Positions 53,520 to 62,085 of a stretch of DNA of 64,000 nt are shown piece after piece. The position numbers and the translations under genes are program-made. How positions within the stretch are numbered: position 1 is the first letter of the stretch; each line of letters starts with the position of its first letter. The DNA lies in assembly GCA_900547595.1 (NCBI GenBank), contig URHE01000001.1, positions 11,007 to 75,006 of the forward strand, in the 5' to 3' direction. The notes below the pieces were generated by a model. The model searched no databases. It was not told where the DNA came from and was given only the letters and a program-made list of their open reading frames with translations. The DNA is from an uncultured Desulfovibrio sp. (GTDB taxonomy: Bacteria; Desulfobacterota; Desulfovibrionia; Desulfovibrionales; Desulfovibrionaceae).

Positions 53520-53678
53520 CGGCAACTCCTTGTGACAGGTGGTCATGGTCGCATACCGAGGCGACTTTTTCAAGGCGGCCGCCGGCCCCGGAACCGCCGC
53601 AGCGCCTGCCCCGCACAGGGGGAACACCCCGGGCGACACATTGACTTGGGGGGAAAAATCTGTTCTCACTTCCCGCAT

Positions 53679-54392
53679 ATGTTCAGCGGCAGACATCCCC
53701 ATCCCGGCGTTGCGGGCGGCACTCCGGGCGCGCCCCGGGTGGACCCCCGGCGCCTTCGGCACCGTATGGTGGAGGCGCTCGCCCGGCAGCTTGAGCAACG
53801 GGGCATCGAGGCGCCGGCCGTGCTTGCGGCCATGGCCTCCGTGCCTAGGCATCTCTTTGTGGAGGAAGCGCTCCGCGCCCATGCCTATGAGGACACCCCG
53901 CTGCCCATAGGCTTTGGCCAGACCATTTCGCAGCCCTCCATCGTCGCGCTGATGACCGCCATGCTCCAGCCGCAGCCGGGCATGCGCGTGCTGGAGATCG
54001 GCACAGGTTCCGGCTACCAGGCGGCGGTGCTTTCGGCCATGGGCTGCGCGGTCTTTTCGCTGGAGCGCATGCCGGAACTGCACACCGCCACGCGCGCGCT
54101 GCTGCAATCGTTGCGGCTGACGAATATCCGCACCTATTGCCGCGACGGCACCAGGGGGTTGCCGCTGGCCGCCCCCTTTGAGCGCATCATCGTCACCGCC
54201 GGGGGGCCGGAAGTCCCGACGCCGCTCCTTGACCAGCTCGCCGAGGGGGGTATCCTGCTGATACCCGTGGGGTCCCGGCCACGCACCCAGCGCCTCCTGA
54301 GGATACACAAGCACCTGGGCCGGACTGACCCGGAAGACCTGGGCCCCGTCATCTTTGTGGATCTTGTGGGCGATCATGGCTGGCGCCCATGA
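53679..54392 (+). CDS. pcm: Protein-L-isoaspartate O-methyltransferase
   Basis: A 237-residue SAM-dependent enzyme that repairs isoaspartyl residues in aged proteins. Motifs: [37 protein letters not shown], the SAM loop [18 protein letters not shown], and [18 protein letters not shown] with GGILLIPVG. It is divergent from the M23 peptidase. The start is uncertain: ATG 53679 gives a Pro/Gly-rich head of about 29 residues, while ATG 53766 begins at [11 protein letters not shown] nearer to the usual start; neither has a strong Shine-Dalgarno. Confidence 0.9.
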   Translation: MFSGRHPHPGVAGGTPGAPRVDPRRLRHRMVEALARQLEQRGIEAPAVLAAMASVPRHLFVEEALRAHAYEDTPLPIGFGQTISQPSIVALMTAMLQPQPGMRVLEIGTGSGYQAAVLSAMGCAVFSLERMPELHTATRALLQSLRLTNIRTYCRDGTRGLPLAAPFERIIVTAGGPEVPTPLLDQLAEGGILLIPVGSRPRTQRLLRIHKHLGRTDPEDLGPVIFVDLVGDHGWRP

Positions 54393-54432
54393 GCGCCCGT
54401 ATCCCGTAACTTCCAGCATCCAAGGAAATGCC

Positions 54433-55353
54433 ATGTCTTCCTGTTCTTCGTGCCCGTCGGGCGCATCCTGTTCGCATTCCACCACTCATGGCGGCGATGG
54501 CAACTGCAACGACCAGTTCGCGCTTCAGGACAAACGCATCGCCCAGACCCTGAGCAGCATCCGCCACAAGATTTTCGTCATGAGCGGCAAGGGCGGCGTG
54601 GGCAAGAGTTCCGTCACCGTCAATACGGCGGCGGCGCTTGCCAGCCGCGGGCACAAGGTCGGCATTCTGGATGTGGACATGCACGGTCCCAGCGTCCCCA
54701 ATCTCCTGGGGCTCAAGGGTTCGGTGGAGATCGACGCTCCCACCGGCCTCATGCTGCCTGCGGTGTGCAACGCCAATCTCTCCGTCATTTCCATGGATTC
54801 CCTGCTGGAAAACAGGGATCAGGCCATCCTCTGGCGCGGGCCCAAAAAATCCTCGGCCATCAGACAGTTTCTGGCCGACGTCAAATGGGGCGCCCTTGAC
54901 TACCTGCTCATCGACTCCCCTCCCGGAACCGGTGACGAACACATGACCGTCCTGAAGAGCATCCCGGACGCGCAGTGCGTCGTGGTGACCACGCCGCAGG
55001 AGATTTCCCTGGCGGATGTGCGCAAGGCCATCAATTTTCTGCAGTATGCCGATGCGGCCATCCTCGGCATGGTGGAAAACATGAGCGGCCTTGTCTGCCC
55101 GAACTGCGGCGCGGAGATCGATCTTTTCAAGAAGGGGGGAGGCCGTGAACTGGCAAAAAGCTGCGGCATCCGTTTCCTGGGCGCCATCCCGCTGGACCCG
55201 GCCACGGTCGTGGCCGCCGACCGCGGCGTTCCGGTCGTGAACCTTGAGGGAGACTGTCCGGCCAAGACGGCATTCCTGACGCTGGCGGACACCATCGCCG
55301 AAGCCTGCGACGGCAGCCTGGAGGGCCTCTCCGCCCCGGCGGGCCGGGCATAG
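54433..55353 (+). CDS. Mrp/NBP35-family Fe-S carrier ATPase
   Basis: A 306-residue P-loop ATPase. A Cys-rich head (CSSCPSGASCSHS) precedes the deviant Walker A VMSGKGGVGKSSVTVNTA, then DVDMHGPSVPNLLG, YLLIDSPPGTGDEHM and the CX2C pair VCPNCG near 220, where a bridging [4Fe-4S] cluster can bind in a dimer. Such proteins carry clusters to apo-targets, including hydrogenase and nitrogenase pathways in anaerobes. AAGGAAATGCC before the ATG at 54433 sets the start, 40 bases after pcm. Confidence 0.92.
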   Translation: MSSCSSCPSGASCSHSTTHGGDGNCNDQFALQDKRIAQTLSSIRHKIFVMSGKGGVGKSSVTVNTAAALASRGHKVGILDVDMHGPSVPNLLGLKGSVEIDAPTGLMLPAVCNANLSVISMDSLLENRDQAILWRGPKKSSAIRQFLADVKWGALDYLLIDSPPGTGDEHMTVLKSIPDAQCVVVTTPQEISLADVRKAINFLQYADAAILGMVENMSGLVCPNCGAEIDLFKKGGGRELAKSCGIRFLGAIPLDPATVVAADRGVPVVNLEGDCPAKTAFLTLADTIAEACDGSLEGLSAPAGRA

Positions 55354-55522
55354 CGGCTTCTGCCGACACCGGAAAAGGCAAACGGACCAGCGCGCCCTGG
55401 ACCGGTTGCGTCTCCGCGCGGGATGCAGGCCGGACGGGGCGCGTTTTTCTTCTTTTCTCCCGCCGGGTTTTATGCTACCGGTGAACAGGTATCCGGATTC
55501 GTACAGGCGCGAGCGAGGAGCA

Positions 55523-56086
55523 ATGCTCAACCTTGCCAATAAAATTACCCTCTTGCGCATCCTCATGACGCCGCTTGTCATCGTCCTCCTGTATTTCCAG
55601 GGGCCGACGCTCTGCATTCTGGCCGCGCTGGTCTTTATTTTTGCCGCCATCACCGACTGGATCGACGGCTATATTGCGCGGCACGCCGACATGGTCACCA
55701 GCATGGGCAAATTTCTTGATCCCCTTGCGGACAAGGTGCTCATCTGTTCGGTGCTCATCATGTTCGTGCAGCTTGACTGGGCGCCCGCGTGGGTCGTCAT
55801 TGTCATTGTCTGCCGCGAACTTGTGGTGACGGGGCTGCGCGCCATGGCCATCGACGAAGGTATCGTCCTCGCCGCCGACCGGTTCGGCAAGGCCAAGACG
55901 GTCCTCCAGATCGCCGCCATCATCCCCATCACGCTCCATTATCCCATTTTCGGCATCGAGCTCTGGCCTGTGGGCGAGGTGCTCCTTTACGCCTCCATGG
56001 CCGTGGCCGTATTCTCCGGCGTCAATTACTGCCGGTATTTTTACCGGCATGCGGCGGACGCTGTTTCCGCAGGGAAATCGGCATGA
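55523..56086 (+). CDS. pgsA: CDP-diacylglycerol-glycerol-3-phosphate 3-phosphatidyltransferase
   Basis: A 187-residue membrane enzyme for phosphatidylglycerol synthesis. The CDP-alcohol phosphotransferase motif is intact: DWIDGYIARH, then GKFLDPLADK (D-X2-D-G-X2-A-R-X8-G-X3-D-X3-D). Around it are five or six membrane segments. GCGAGGAGC precedes ATG 55523. The stop overlaps the start of the next small gene (ATGA). Confidence 0.94.
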   Translation: MLNLANKITLLRILMTPLVIVLLYFQGPTLCILAALVFIFAAITDWIDGYIARHADMVTSMGKFLDPLADKVLICSVLIMFVQLDWAPAWVVIVIVCRELVVTGLRAMAIDEGIVLAADRFGKAKTVLQIAAIIPITLHYPIFGIELWPVGEVLLYASMAVAVFSGVNYCRYFYRHAADAVSAGKSA

Positions 56087-56337
56087 GCAGGCTGCAGATC
56101 CGCCTCAAGAACTGCATCCAGACGATCCTTGAGCTGGAGCCCGGCATGCGCGCGTCAGGGGCGGGCAGGAGCTTTGACGAAGATTTCGCTTCGCTGAAGA
56201 CCTTTCTTTCCCGCATCGACAGCATGAATCTGGCTGAGGAAGACGTGCGGCGGCTTGAAGGAGTCACCGACACCCTGCTTACGGAACTCGGCCTCTCCCG
56301 ACGCTGGAACGCCCACGACCGGCGTCTGCTGCAATAA
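56083..56337 (+). CDS. Small hypothetical protein between pgsA and ftsB
   Basis: An 84-residue mostly helical protein: LQIRLKNCIQTILELEP, a short linker with RSFDEDFASLKTFLSRID, and EEDVRRLEGVTDTLLTELGLS. It has no signal or membrane segment and I do not recognise a family. AGGGAAATCGGC precedes the ATG, which overlaps the pgsA stop by four bases. ftsB starts 2 bases after the stop. This tight packing supports that it is real and translated with the division gene. Confidence 0.72.
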   Translation: MSRLQIRLKNCIQTILELEPGMRASGAGRSFDEDFASLKTFLSRIDSMNLAEEDVRRLEGVTDTLLTELGLSRRWNAHDRRLLQ

Positions 56338-56339
56338 TC

Positions 56340-56663
56340 ATGTTCTGGCGCGTCTCCATCCTGCTCATTCTGGGCATTTTCAACCTCGTCCTGTTCAGCC
56401 GCATGATCTGGGGCCCCACAGGACTTGTGGAGTATCGGGACCTCAAGCGCCAGCACGCCGCCCTGCTGACGGAAATCAGCAGCCTTGATGCGGAAAACAG
56501 GGCTCTGAGCAAAGACATCCGCCTTTTGCAGTCAGACAGCCAGTATGTGGAAAAAATGATCCGCCAGCGCCTGCATTACATGCGGGACAATGAGGTCCTC
56601 TACCTCTTTGGCAGCTCGGCCCAACCCAGCCCCGGAGCTTCGGCACATGACGGAAAAAATTGA
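56340..56663 (+). CDS. ftsB: Septum formation initiator FtsB/DivIC
   Basis: A 107-residue single-pass protein of the divisome. The membrane segment is VSILLILGIFNLVLFSRMIW (about 5-24). A coiled coil of about 45 residues (LVEYRDLKRQHAALLTEI and following) comes next, then the conserved end with YVEKMIRQRLHYMRDNEVLYLF. It links FtsL and FtsQ to septal peptidoglycan synthesis. Its end overlaps the TPR gene by 17 bases. Confidence 0.9.
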   Translation: MFWRVSILLILGIFNLVLFSRMIWGPTGLVEYRDLKRQHAALLTEISSLDAENRALSKDIRLLQSDSQYVEKMIRQRLHYMRDNEVLYLFGSSAQPSPGASAHDGKN

Positions 56664-57495
56664 ATGGTACAAAGAGGTGCTCGAACTTGAGCCGAACTCC
56701 AAGGTATTCTTCCCGCTCGCCCGCCTGCTCGCCGATGAGGGCCGCGATGATGAAGCCATAGCGGCTCTGGAGCATGGTCTGGAACGCCATGGGGAATTTC
56801 TTGAAGCCCGGCTCTTCCTCATCGAGCTCCTGTACAGGACAGGGCGTCAGGACGCCTGTGCGAGACAGGTCGAACAGCTCAGCGCCATGTTCTCCTCGTA
56901 TGCCGGTTTCTGGCAGGCGTGGGCGGCCTGTCTTTCCGGCGTGGAAGGCGAGGCGGACACGGCCACCGTGCTGCGCTTTCTTGCGATGCACTTCCTCCAC
57001 GGTCCCATTTCCCTGCATGAAGTGCTTGACAGAGGTCTGGAGACCCTTCAGCAGCACAGCCCGCGAAGCGGCGCCTGCGCCGCGCCTCACGACATGCCCG
57101 CCGCCCCGCTGCTCGCCGCGCCGGCCGCGCCCGCTGAAACCCTCGCGGCCAGCGCCGCCGGGAGCGCCGTTTCTCCGGCGGATTCGCACACCGAAGAGGA
57201 CGGGGAAGAACATTTTTCACTCCGCACGCGCTCCATGGCCGAAGTGCTTGCCGAACAGGGAGACCTCCGGGGCGCGCTGGACATCTATAACGAGCTGGCG
57301 GCAGCGGCCACCCTGCCTGAAGAGTGCGCTGACCTCCAACACCGCATCGCCACCCTGACCGCCCGCATGAGCCACCAGGCCGAGGCCGCCCCCTCCGTTC
57401 CCCCCGCTGAAGGCGAGAATGGCAGAAGCACCGACAGGCTCATCAGCATGCTTGAAGCTCTCGCGGAACGTGTGGAGGCCAGGGCCCAGAGCTGA
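56647..57495 (+). CDS. TPR-like repeat protein
   Basis: A 282-residue soluble protein. The first 120 residues form TPR-like helix pairs (WYKEVLELEPNSKVFFPLA, DEAIAALEHGLERHGEFLEA, RQVEQLSAMF). A Pro/Ala-rich linker (about 155-195) follows, then a further TPR (SMAEVLAEQGDLRGALDIY) and a C-terminal coiled coil. It likely is an adaptor for protein complexes. Start ATG 56647 lies inside the end of ftsB with GGAG ahead, so translation is coupled to division genes. No catalytic motif is seen. Confidence 0.82.
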   Translation: MTEKIEWYKEVLELEPNSKVFFPLARLLADEGRDDEAIAALEHGLERHGEFLEARLFLIELLYRTGRQDACARQVEQLSAMFSSYAGFWQAWAACLSGVEGEADTATVLRFLAMHFLHGPISLHEVLDRGLETLQQHSPRSGACAAPHDMPAAPLLAAPAAPAETLAASAAGSAVSPADSHTEEDGEEHFSLRTRSMAEVLAEQGDLRGALDIYNELAAAATLPEECADLQHRIATLTARMSHQAEAAPSVPPAEGENGRSTDRLISMLEALAERVEARAQS

Positions 57496-57540
57496 CGCGG
57501 CCTTCTGGCGAACATGGTACGGGAGAATCGGAGAAATACG

Positions 57541-59043
57541 GTGTCACATTTCTGCTTGCGCTCTTTCCTTGTCCTGCTGGCCGCGGCATTCCTGTGCGGC
57601 TGCAATGCCTACCAGCCCACCAAGAATGTCTGGAAAACGACAAAAGGACTCTGGAACACCTATGTGAGTCCTCCGGCCAGTGTCGACTATGAGGAAAAAG
57701 GCGATCTGCCGCCGCAGGCGCTGACGCTTTCCACAAGCATGATCGGCATCGACGTGGAACTGGGGAAACTTGAGCGCGTCATGCAGAATGCCGACAAGCC
57801 CCCCACCCGCGAATGGCTCAACAACCTGTTCGCTTCGTTCCCCTGGCTCAGCGGATTTGCCGGCGTCAAGTACGACGGCACCATTCTTGGTCAGGAACCG
57901 GCCAACGCGCTGAAGGAGCTCGATTTCATCCCCCTGCTCTACGAAGACAAAAAGCAGAACAGCCGCGCCTTGCGGGCTGATGTGCAGCCGAGCCCGCTTG
58001 GACCGGAGGTCATGCTCGCCACGCCGCTCTATGATGGCGTCGATTTTCTCGGCATCGTGGTCGCCTATTTTGATATACGCGCCCTGATGCACTATTCCGA
58101 ACATCCGCAGGACATGGTGGTGCTTTCGCCCTCCGCCCTGCTGTGGCCCGGCAAATACGAATTTGCCGCCACGCCCCTGGCGGGCCTGGACTGGGGCGAG
58201 ATCGTCAAGCACAGTTCCGCGGGCACCTGCACCAATGCAACGGGCTCGTTCTTCTACCTTGTCCGTTATCTGGGCAACTTGCCGCTCATTTTTGCCGTGC
58301 CCGAAAAGGGCCAGTTCCCTGAAGGCAATGGCGACGTGCAGCAGGGCGCCCAGTTCTTCCCCCAGGAACGCGAAAAGCTGCCGCCGCCGCCCATGCCCGA
58401 ACGCGCCAACAAGGTGGACGGCGCCGTCCCCTCGTTCGGGACCGCCGGAGTGGAGGCGCCCCTTTCCGGCGCCTCCCTGGAGGGCGCGAGCCCGGCCCCG
58501 AGCCCGGCTGACGCGGTTTCCGGCACAAACGGCGCGGGGCAGCCGGCCAGGTCCGCCAATGAGATCGACCCCGGCAGCCGCGACAGCGTCCTGCTCAAGG
58601 GCAAGGCAAAGGAACGGCAGCGCGTGCAGGAACGGCAGCTTGAAGGCGAAAATGTGCCGGTGGAACGTGTGCAGCGGCCGCGGCGCCCCGTCGCGCCGAA
58701 AAAGCCGCGCCAGCAGGCGCCCGCCCTGGACCTCATTCCTGACGCGGACATGCCCGCCCTGCCGGGTGGCAGGCCCAGCCCCTTCGGGCCCCGCGAAGAG
58801 CAGGCGGCGCCCGCGCGCCCCAGTCCCTTCGGACCGAAGGAAAGCGCGGCGCCCGAAGAGGCCGCCCAGACGGCGCCCGCAACCCGGGAGACGCCCCAGG
58901 CGCCCGCTGGCGAAGAGACCCGACCGCAGGAAGCGGCCCCGGAACCGGCCCCCGAGGCCGCCACACCGGCTGAGGAGGCGCCCGCACGGGAACCGGCGAC
59001 GCTTCCGGGAGGCAGGCCCAGCCCCTTCGGGCCGCGCAACTGA
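57541..59043 (+). CDS. Lipoprotein with sensor-like domain and Pro-rich RPSPFGP repeats
   Basis: A 500-residue lipoprotein. The signal peptide ends in the lipobox LCGC (lipidated Cys near residue 20). Residues 60-230 look like a Cache/PAS-like folded domain (MIGIDVELGKLERVM, SGFAGVKYDGTILG, LATPLYDGVDFLGIVVAYFDIRAL). The rest is low complexity, Pro/Ala/Glu-rich, and contains RPSPFGP three times (near 410, 425 and at the end). The start is GTG 57541 with GGAG eight bases before; an ATG nine codons upstream is less likely. It may sit in the outer membrane and reach through the cell wall. Confidence 0.78.
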   Translation: MSHFCLRSFLVLLAAAFLCGCNAYQPTKNVWKTTKGLWNTYVSPPASVDYEEKGDLPPQALTLSTSMIGIDVELGKLERVMQNADKPPTREWLNNLFASFPWLSGFAGVKYDGTILGQEPANALKELDFIPLLYEDKKQNSRALRADVQPSPLGPEVMLATPLYDGVDFLGIVVAYFDIRALMHYSEHPQDMVVLSPSALLWPGKYEFAATPLAGLDWGEIVKHSSAGTCTNATGSFFYLVRYLGNLPLIFAVPEKGQFPEGNGDVQQGAQFFPQEREKLPPPPMPERANKVDGAVPSFGTAGVEAPLSGASLEGASPAPSPADAVSGTNGAGQPARSANEIDPGSRDSVLLKGKAKERQRVQERQLEGENVPVERVQRPRRPVAPKKPRQQAPALDLIPDADMPALPGGRPSPFGPREEQAAPARPSPFGPKESAAPEEAAQTAPATRETPQAPAGEETRPQEAAPEPAPEAATPAEEAPAREPATLPGGRPSPFGPRN

Positions 59044-59127
59044 GTATCTGTGGAGCACGCCCGCACGCCGCATGGCGCGCGGGCCCATGCCGTGGCCGGT
59101 GCGGCCCGGCCAACAAAGGAGGCTCTC

Positions 59128-60129
59128 ATGGCTGACATTACGGTTACCGAGCACCTTCTCCTGCACCAGAAACGTTCGCCTCACGCCACCGGGCAGTTCA
59201 CCGGCCTGCTCTATGACCTCATCCTTTCCGGCAAATCCATTGCGCGGCGCATCAACAAGGCCGGCCTGCTCGACATTCTCGGGGGAACCGGGGAAGTCAA
59301 CGTGCAGGGCGAAGATGTCCAGAAAATGGATTCCATCGCCAACAGGATCATGATCTACCGCATGGAACGGTGCGGTGCGCTCTGCGCCATGAGTTCCGAG
59401 GAAGAAGCGGACCTCATCCGTGTCGCGCCGGAATTTCCGCGGGGTGACTACATCCTCATCTTTGATCCGCTGGACGGCTCCTCCAATATCGACATCAACG
59501 TCGATGTGGGCACCATCTTCTCCATTCTGCGGCGTCCCGCCGGCAACAGCGGCGACGTCACCCTTGAGGAGGTGCTTCAGCCCGGCATCCAGCAGGTTGC
59601 CGCGGGATACATCCTCTACGGACCGTCCACCATGCTGGTGCTCAGCACGGGCCAGGGCGTGCACGGCTTCACGCTTGACCCCGGCGTGGGTGAGTTCCTG
59701 CTGTCGCATCCCGACATGCACATTCCCGAACAGGGCTCCATCTATTCCGTCAACGAGGGCTACTGGCGCTACTGGGATGAGCCCACGCGCGAAGCCGTCA
59801 AATGGTTCCACAACTGCCAGAGCCCCGAGGGCAAGCCCTATTCCGCCCGGTATGTGGGCGCGCTTGTGGCGGATTTTCACCGCACGCTGCTTCGGGGCGG
59901 CATCTACATGTATCCCGCCGACCAGCGCAAGCCGGAGGGCAAGCTGCGCATGATGTGCGAAGCCAATCCCCTGGCCTTTCTCGCCGAGCAGGCGGGCGGC
60001 ATGGCGAGCGACGGCCGGCAGCGCATTCTGGAAAAACGGCCCGACCGCCTGCATGCCAGGACCCCCCTCTTCATTGGCTCACGCAAGGATGTGGAAGCGG
60101 TGGAGCGCATCTACGCCCAGCACTCCTAG
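59128..60129 (+). CDS. fbp: Fructose-1,6-bisphosphatase class I
   Basis: A 333-residue gluconeogenic enzyme hydrolysing fructose-1,6-bisphosphate. Motifs: [16 protein letters not shown], the metal site [53 protein letters not shown] and [21 protein letters not shown]. The AMP-site region at the N-terminus is kept. AGGAGG is placed well before ATG 59128. A long perfect hairpin follows 25 bases after the stop. Confidence 0.95.
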   Translation: MADITVTEHLLLHQKRSPHATGQFTGLLYDLILSGKSIARRINKAGLLDILGGTGEVNVQGEDVQKMDSIANRIMIYRMERCGALCAMSSEEEADLIRVAPEFPRGDYILIFDPLDGSSNIDINVDVGTIFSILRRPAGNSGDVTLEEVLQPGIQQVAAGYILYGPSTMLVLSTGQGVHGFTLDPGVGEFLLSHPDMHIPEQGSIYSVNEGYWRYWDEPTREAVKWFHNCQSPEGKPYSARYVGALVADFHRTLLRGGIYMYPADQRKPEGKLRMMCEANPLAFLAEQAGGMASDGRQRILEKRPDRLHARTPLFIGSRKDVEAVERIYAQHS

Positions 60130-60154
60130 CCGCCGCGCCACAGACAGCCTGTTT

Positions 60155-60194
60155 CCGGTCATTCCCCGGTCTCGCGAGGCCGGGGAATGACCGG
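60155..60194. terminator. 40-base perfect hairpin between fbp and tsaD
   Basis: CCGGTCATTCCCCGG (60155-60169) and CCGGGGAATGACCGG (60180-60194) are perfect 15-base arms. The 10-base loop itself contains the palindrome CTCGCGAG. No T run follows. It may act as fbp terminator or mRNA stabiliser, and it covers the upstream ATGs of the tsaD frame. Confidence 0.7.
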
Positions 60195-60225
60195 CATGCC
60201 CTCAGCCGCGCATTCCCGATCCGAC

Positions 60226-61317
60226 ATGCTTGTTCTCGGCATAGAAAGCTCCTGCGATGAAACCGCCCTGGCCCTTGTGGCCGATGGCCGTCCCGTGGCC
60301 TCCGTGCTCGCCAGCCAGGCCGACATCCACGCCCTTTTTGGCGGCGTTGTGCCGGAGCTGGCCTCGCGCGAGCACTACCGCTACATGGGGCCGCTCTTTG
60401 ATGAGCTCATGCGCAGGGCGGGCATTGCCCCGCATGCGCTTGATCTGATATGCGCGGCGCGCGGCCCCGGACTTCTGGGCAGCCTTCTGGTGGGCGTCGC
60501 CTTTGCCAAGGGGCTGGCACTGGGCACCGGGGCGCCGTTTCTCGGCATCGATCATCTGCATGCCCATCTTCTGGCGGCAGGGCTTGACGGCGAACTGCCC
60601 TTCCCGTGCCTCGGGCTTCTGGTTTCCGGGGGGCATACCCATATCTATCGCATGGAAGCGCCCTGGCATTTCCTCACCCTGGGGCGCACACTGGACGATG
60701 CCGCCGGCGAGGCGTTCGACAAGGCGGCCAAACTGGCCGGGCTTCCCTATCCGGGCGGCGCGCTGCTGGACAAGCTGGCGCAAGACGGAGACCCGGCGGC
60801 CATCGCGCTGCCCCGGCCCTATCTGGACAATGCCAGTCTGGATTTCAGCTTCAGCGGCCTCAAGACCGCCGCCGCGCTCTGGCTGGAAAAGGACTGCCCC
60901 GTCACATGGCCAAGGCCCCTGCCCTCCCCCGCGGCCGCCCCGCAGGAGCTGCGGAATTTTTGCGCCGCCTTCAACGAAGCCGTGGTGGATACCCTGTGCG
61001 CCAAAGTCGCCCGGGCATTGCGCCAAAACCCGGACATCCGCACGCTTGTGGTGGCGGGCGGCGTAGCGGCCAATTCCCTGCTCAGGCGGCGCGCGGACAA
61101 GCTCATGCGGGAACGCGGCGGCCACTGCCGTGTTCCGCCGCCCGGACTCTGCACCGACAATGCCGTCATGACGGCATATGCGGGCTGGCTTTTGGGAAAG
61201 GCGGGGTATCGCCATGACCTCGACATGGAAACCATCCCGCGCGGCAAAAGGATCCCTGATGACATGCGCCTGCGGAATGCCCCGCAGCCGTTCCTCCCGC
61301 CAGGGCCGACGCCTTGA
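60226..61317 (+). CDS. tsaD: tRNA N6-threonylcarbamoyladenosine transferase subunit TsaD
   Basis: A 363-residue ASKHA-fold enzyme that transfers threonylcarbamoyl to A37 of ANN-reading tRNAs. It begins MLVLGIESSCDETALALV and has the metal ligand pair in IDHLHAHLLAA, LLVSGGHTHIY, AGEAFDKAAKLAGLPYPGG and VAGGVAANSLLRRR with CTDNAVM. ATGs at 60187 and 60196 are in frame, but 60187 lies inside and 60196 at the very edge of a very stable hairpin, and the family starts at the ATG at 60226; I use that one. Confidence 0.94.
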   Translation: MLVLGIESSCDETALALVADGRPVASVLASQADIHALFGGVVPELASREHYRYMGPLFDELMRRAGIAPHALDLICAARGPGLLGSLLVGVAFAKGLALGTGAPFLGIDHLHAHLLAAGLDGELPFPCLGLLVSGGHTHIYRMEAPWHFLTLGRTLDDAAGEAFDKAAKLAGLPYPGGALLDKLAQDGDPAAIALPRPYLDNASLDFSFSGLKTAAALWLEKDCPVTWPRPLPSPAAAPQELRNFCAAFNEAVVDTLCAKVARALRQNPDIRTLVVAGGVAANSLLRRRADKLMRERGGHCRVPPPGLCTDNAVMTAYAGWLLGKAGYRHDLDMETIPRGKRIPDDMRLRNAPQPFLPPGPTP

Positions 61318-61349
61318 CAGCATGCGCCGGGGAAACTACAAGATTCTTC

Positions 61350-61384
61350 AGAGCGTTTTCGCAATGAAAGTGCGTCACCGCTCT
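61350..61384 (+). repeat. 35-base structured dispersed repeat, family 1
   Basis: Outer arms AGAGCG and CGCTCT, then TTTT, an inner stem CGCA/TGCG around an ATGAAAG loop. Copies of exactly the same length are at 23937-23971 (minus) and 63826-63860 (plus), with paired changes in both stems. Confidence 0.65.
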
Positions 61385-61601
61385 GGCGGCTGCGGGGACA
61401 GACGCCCGCGCCGAATGGCGGTAGCCGTTAGCAGGCTTTGCCTGCTTGCGCCAGTCGTTGGCGAGCCTTACGAATGGCGACAGCAGTTTCGTTGGCTGAC
61501 TGTTCGCATAATCAGTTGCTGTCGCCGGGCGTAGTTTCCTGCGTCGCAACGGCTGAAGCAGCGTCCAGACCGCGTTCTGGACGCGGAATAATGGCAGCGA
61601 A

Positions 61602-61639
61602 GTGATCGAAAATGGATATTTTCGATCACAAAATACTCT
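61602..61639 (-). repeat. Dispersed repeat, family 2
   Basis: Read on the minus strand it starts AGAGTATTTTGTGATCGAAA and forms a perfect 12-base stem GTGATCGAAAAT/ATTTTCGATCAC around ATCC. The blocks AGAG(C/T)ATTTTG and GAAAATATC are shared with 52131 and 63737. Confidence 0.55.
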
Positions 61640-61764
61640 AGTGAACGCCCTCGGGCGTTTCAAAGGCTGTTGCGCGGAAACGCCCTGCGCGTTCCTGCGG
61701 AATGGGGCGGGACGCTCCCGGCCTGTTCCGGCGGCACAGCCGCCGAAAACTGAAGGAGAATATC

Positions 61765-62085
61765 ATGGCTGAACAGATCACTGACGCCACGTTCGGTAGC
61801 ATCGTCAAGTCCGACATGCCTGTTCTTATTGACTTCTGGGCGCCGTGGTGCGGCCCGTGCCGCGCCATGGGTCCCATTGTGGACGAGATCGCCAAGGAAT
61901 ATGAAGGCCGCGTCCGCGTGTGCAAGATGAATGTGGATGAAAACCCCGTCACGCCCACCAAGTATGGCGTGCGCGCCATCCCCACCCTTGTCCTCATCAA
62001 GAACGGAGACACGGTCGAGCAGATCACCGGGGCCGTCACCAAGGCAGCCCTCAAGGAGCTTCTCGACACCAAGGGCCTCGCATGA
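61765..62085 (+). CDS. trxA: Thioredoxin
   Basis: A 106-residue thioredoxin with the active site FWAPWCGPCRAMGP near residue 30, cis-Pro in RAIPTLVLI and the usual end KAALKELLDTKG. It reduces protein disulfides in the cytoplasm. AAGGAGAATATC precedes the ATG at 61765. The stop overlaps the trxB start (ATGA), so the reductase is made with its substrate from one message. Confidence 0.96.
   Translation: MAEQITDATFGSIVKSDMPVLIDFWAPWCGPCRAMGPIVDEIAKEYEGRVRVCKMNVDENPVTPTKYGVRAIPTLVLIKNGDTVEQITGAVTKAALKELLDTKGLA

Larger units (their letters stand above)
61318..61764 (+). ncRNA. Structured intergenic region before trxA, candidate RNA
   Basis: No gene is visible in these 447 bases. They hold a series of hairpins: the 35-base repeat (61350-61384), AGCAGGC-TTT-GCCTGCT (61430-61446), CGCCA-GTCGT-TGGCG, a long-range pair GGCGACAGCA (61476-61485)/TGCTGTCGCC (61517-61526), GCGTCCAGA/TCTGGACGC (61561-61584), and a family 2 repeat with a perfect 12-base stem (61602-61629). 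The density of stems exceeds every other gap in the window. It could be a trans-acting RNA, a trxA leader or a repeat cluster; expression is not shown. Confidence 0.35.
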
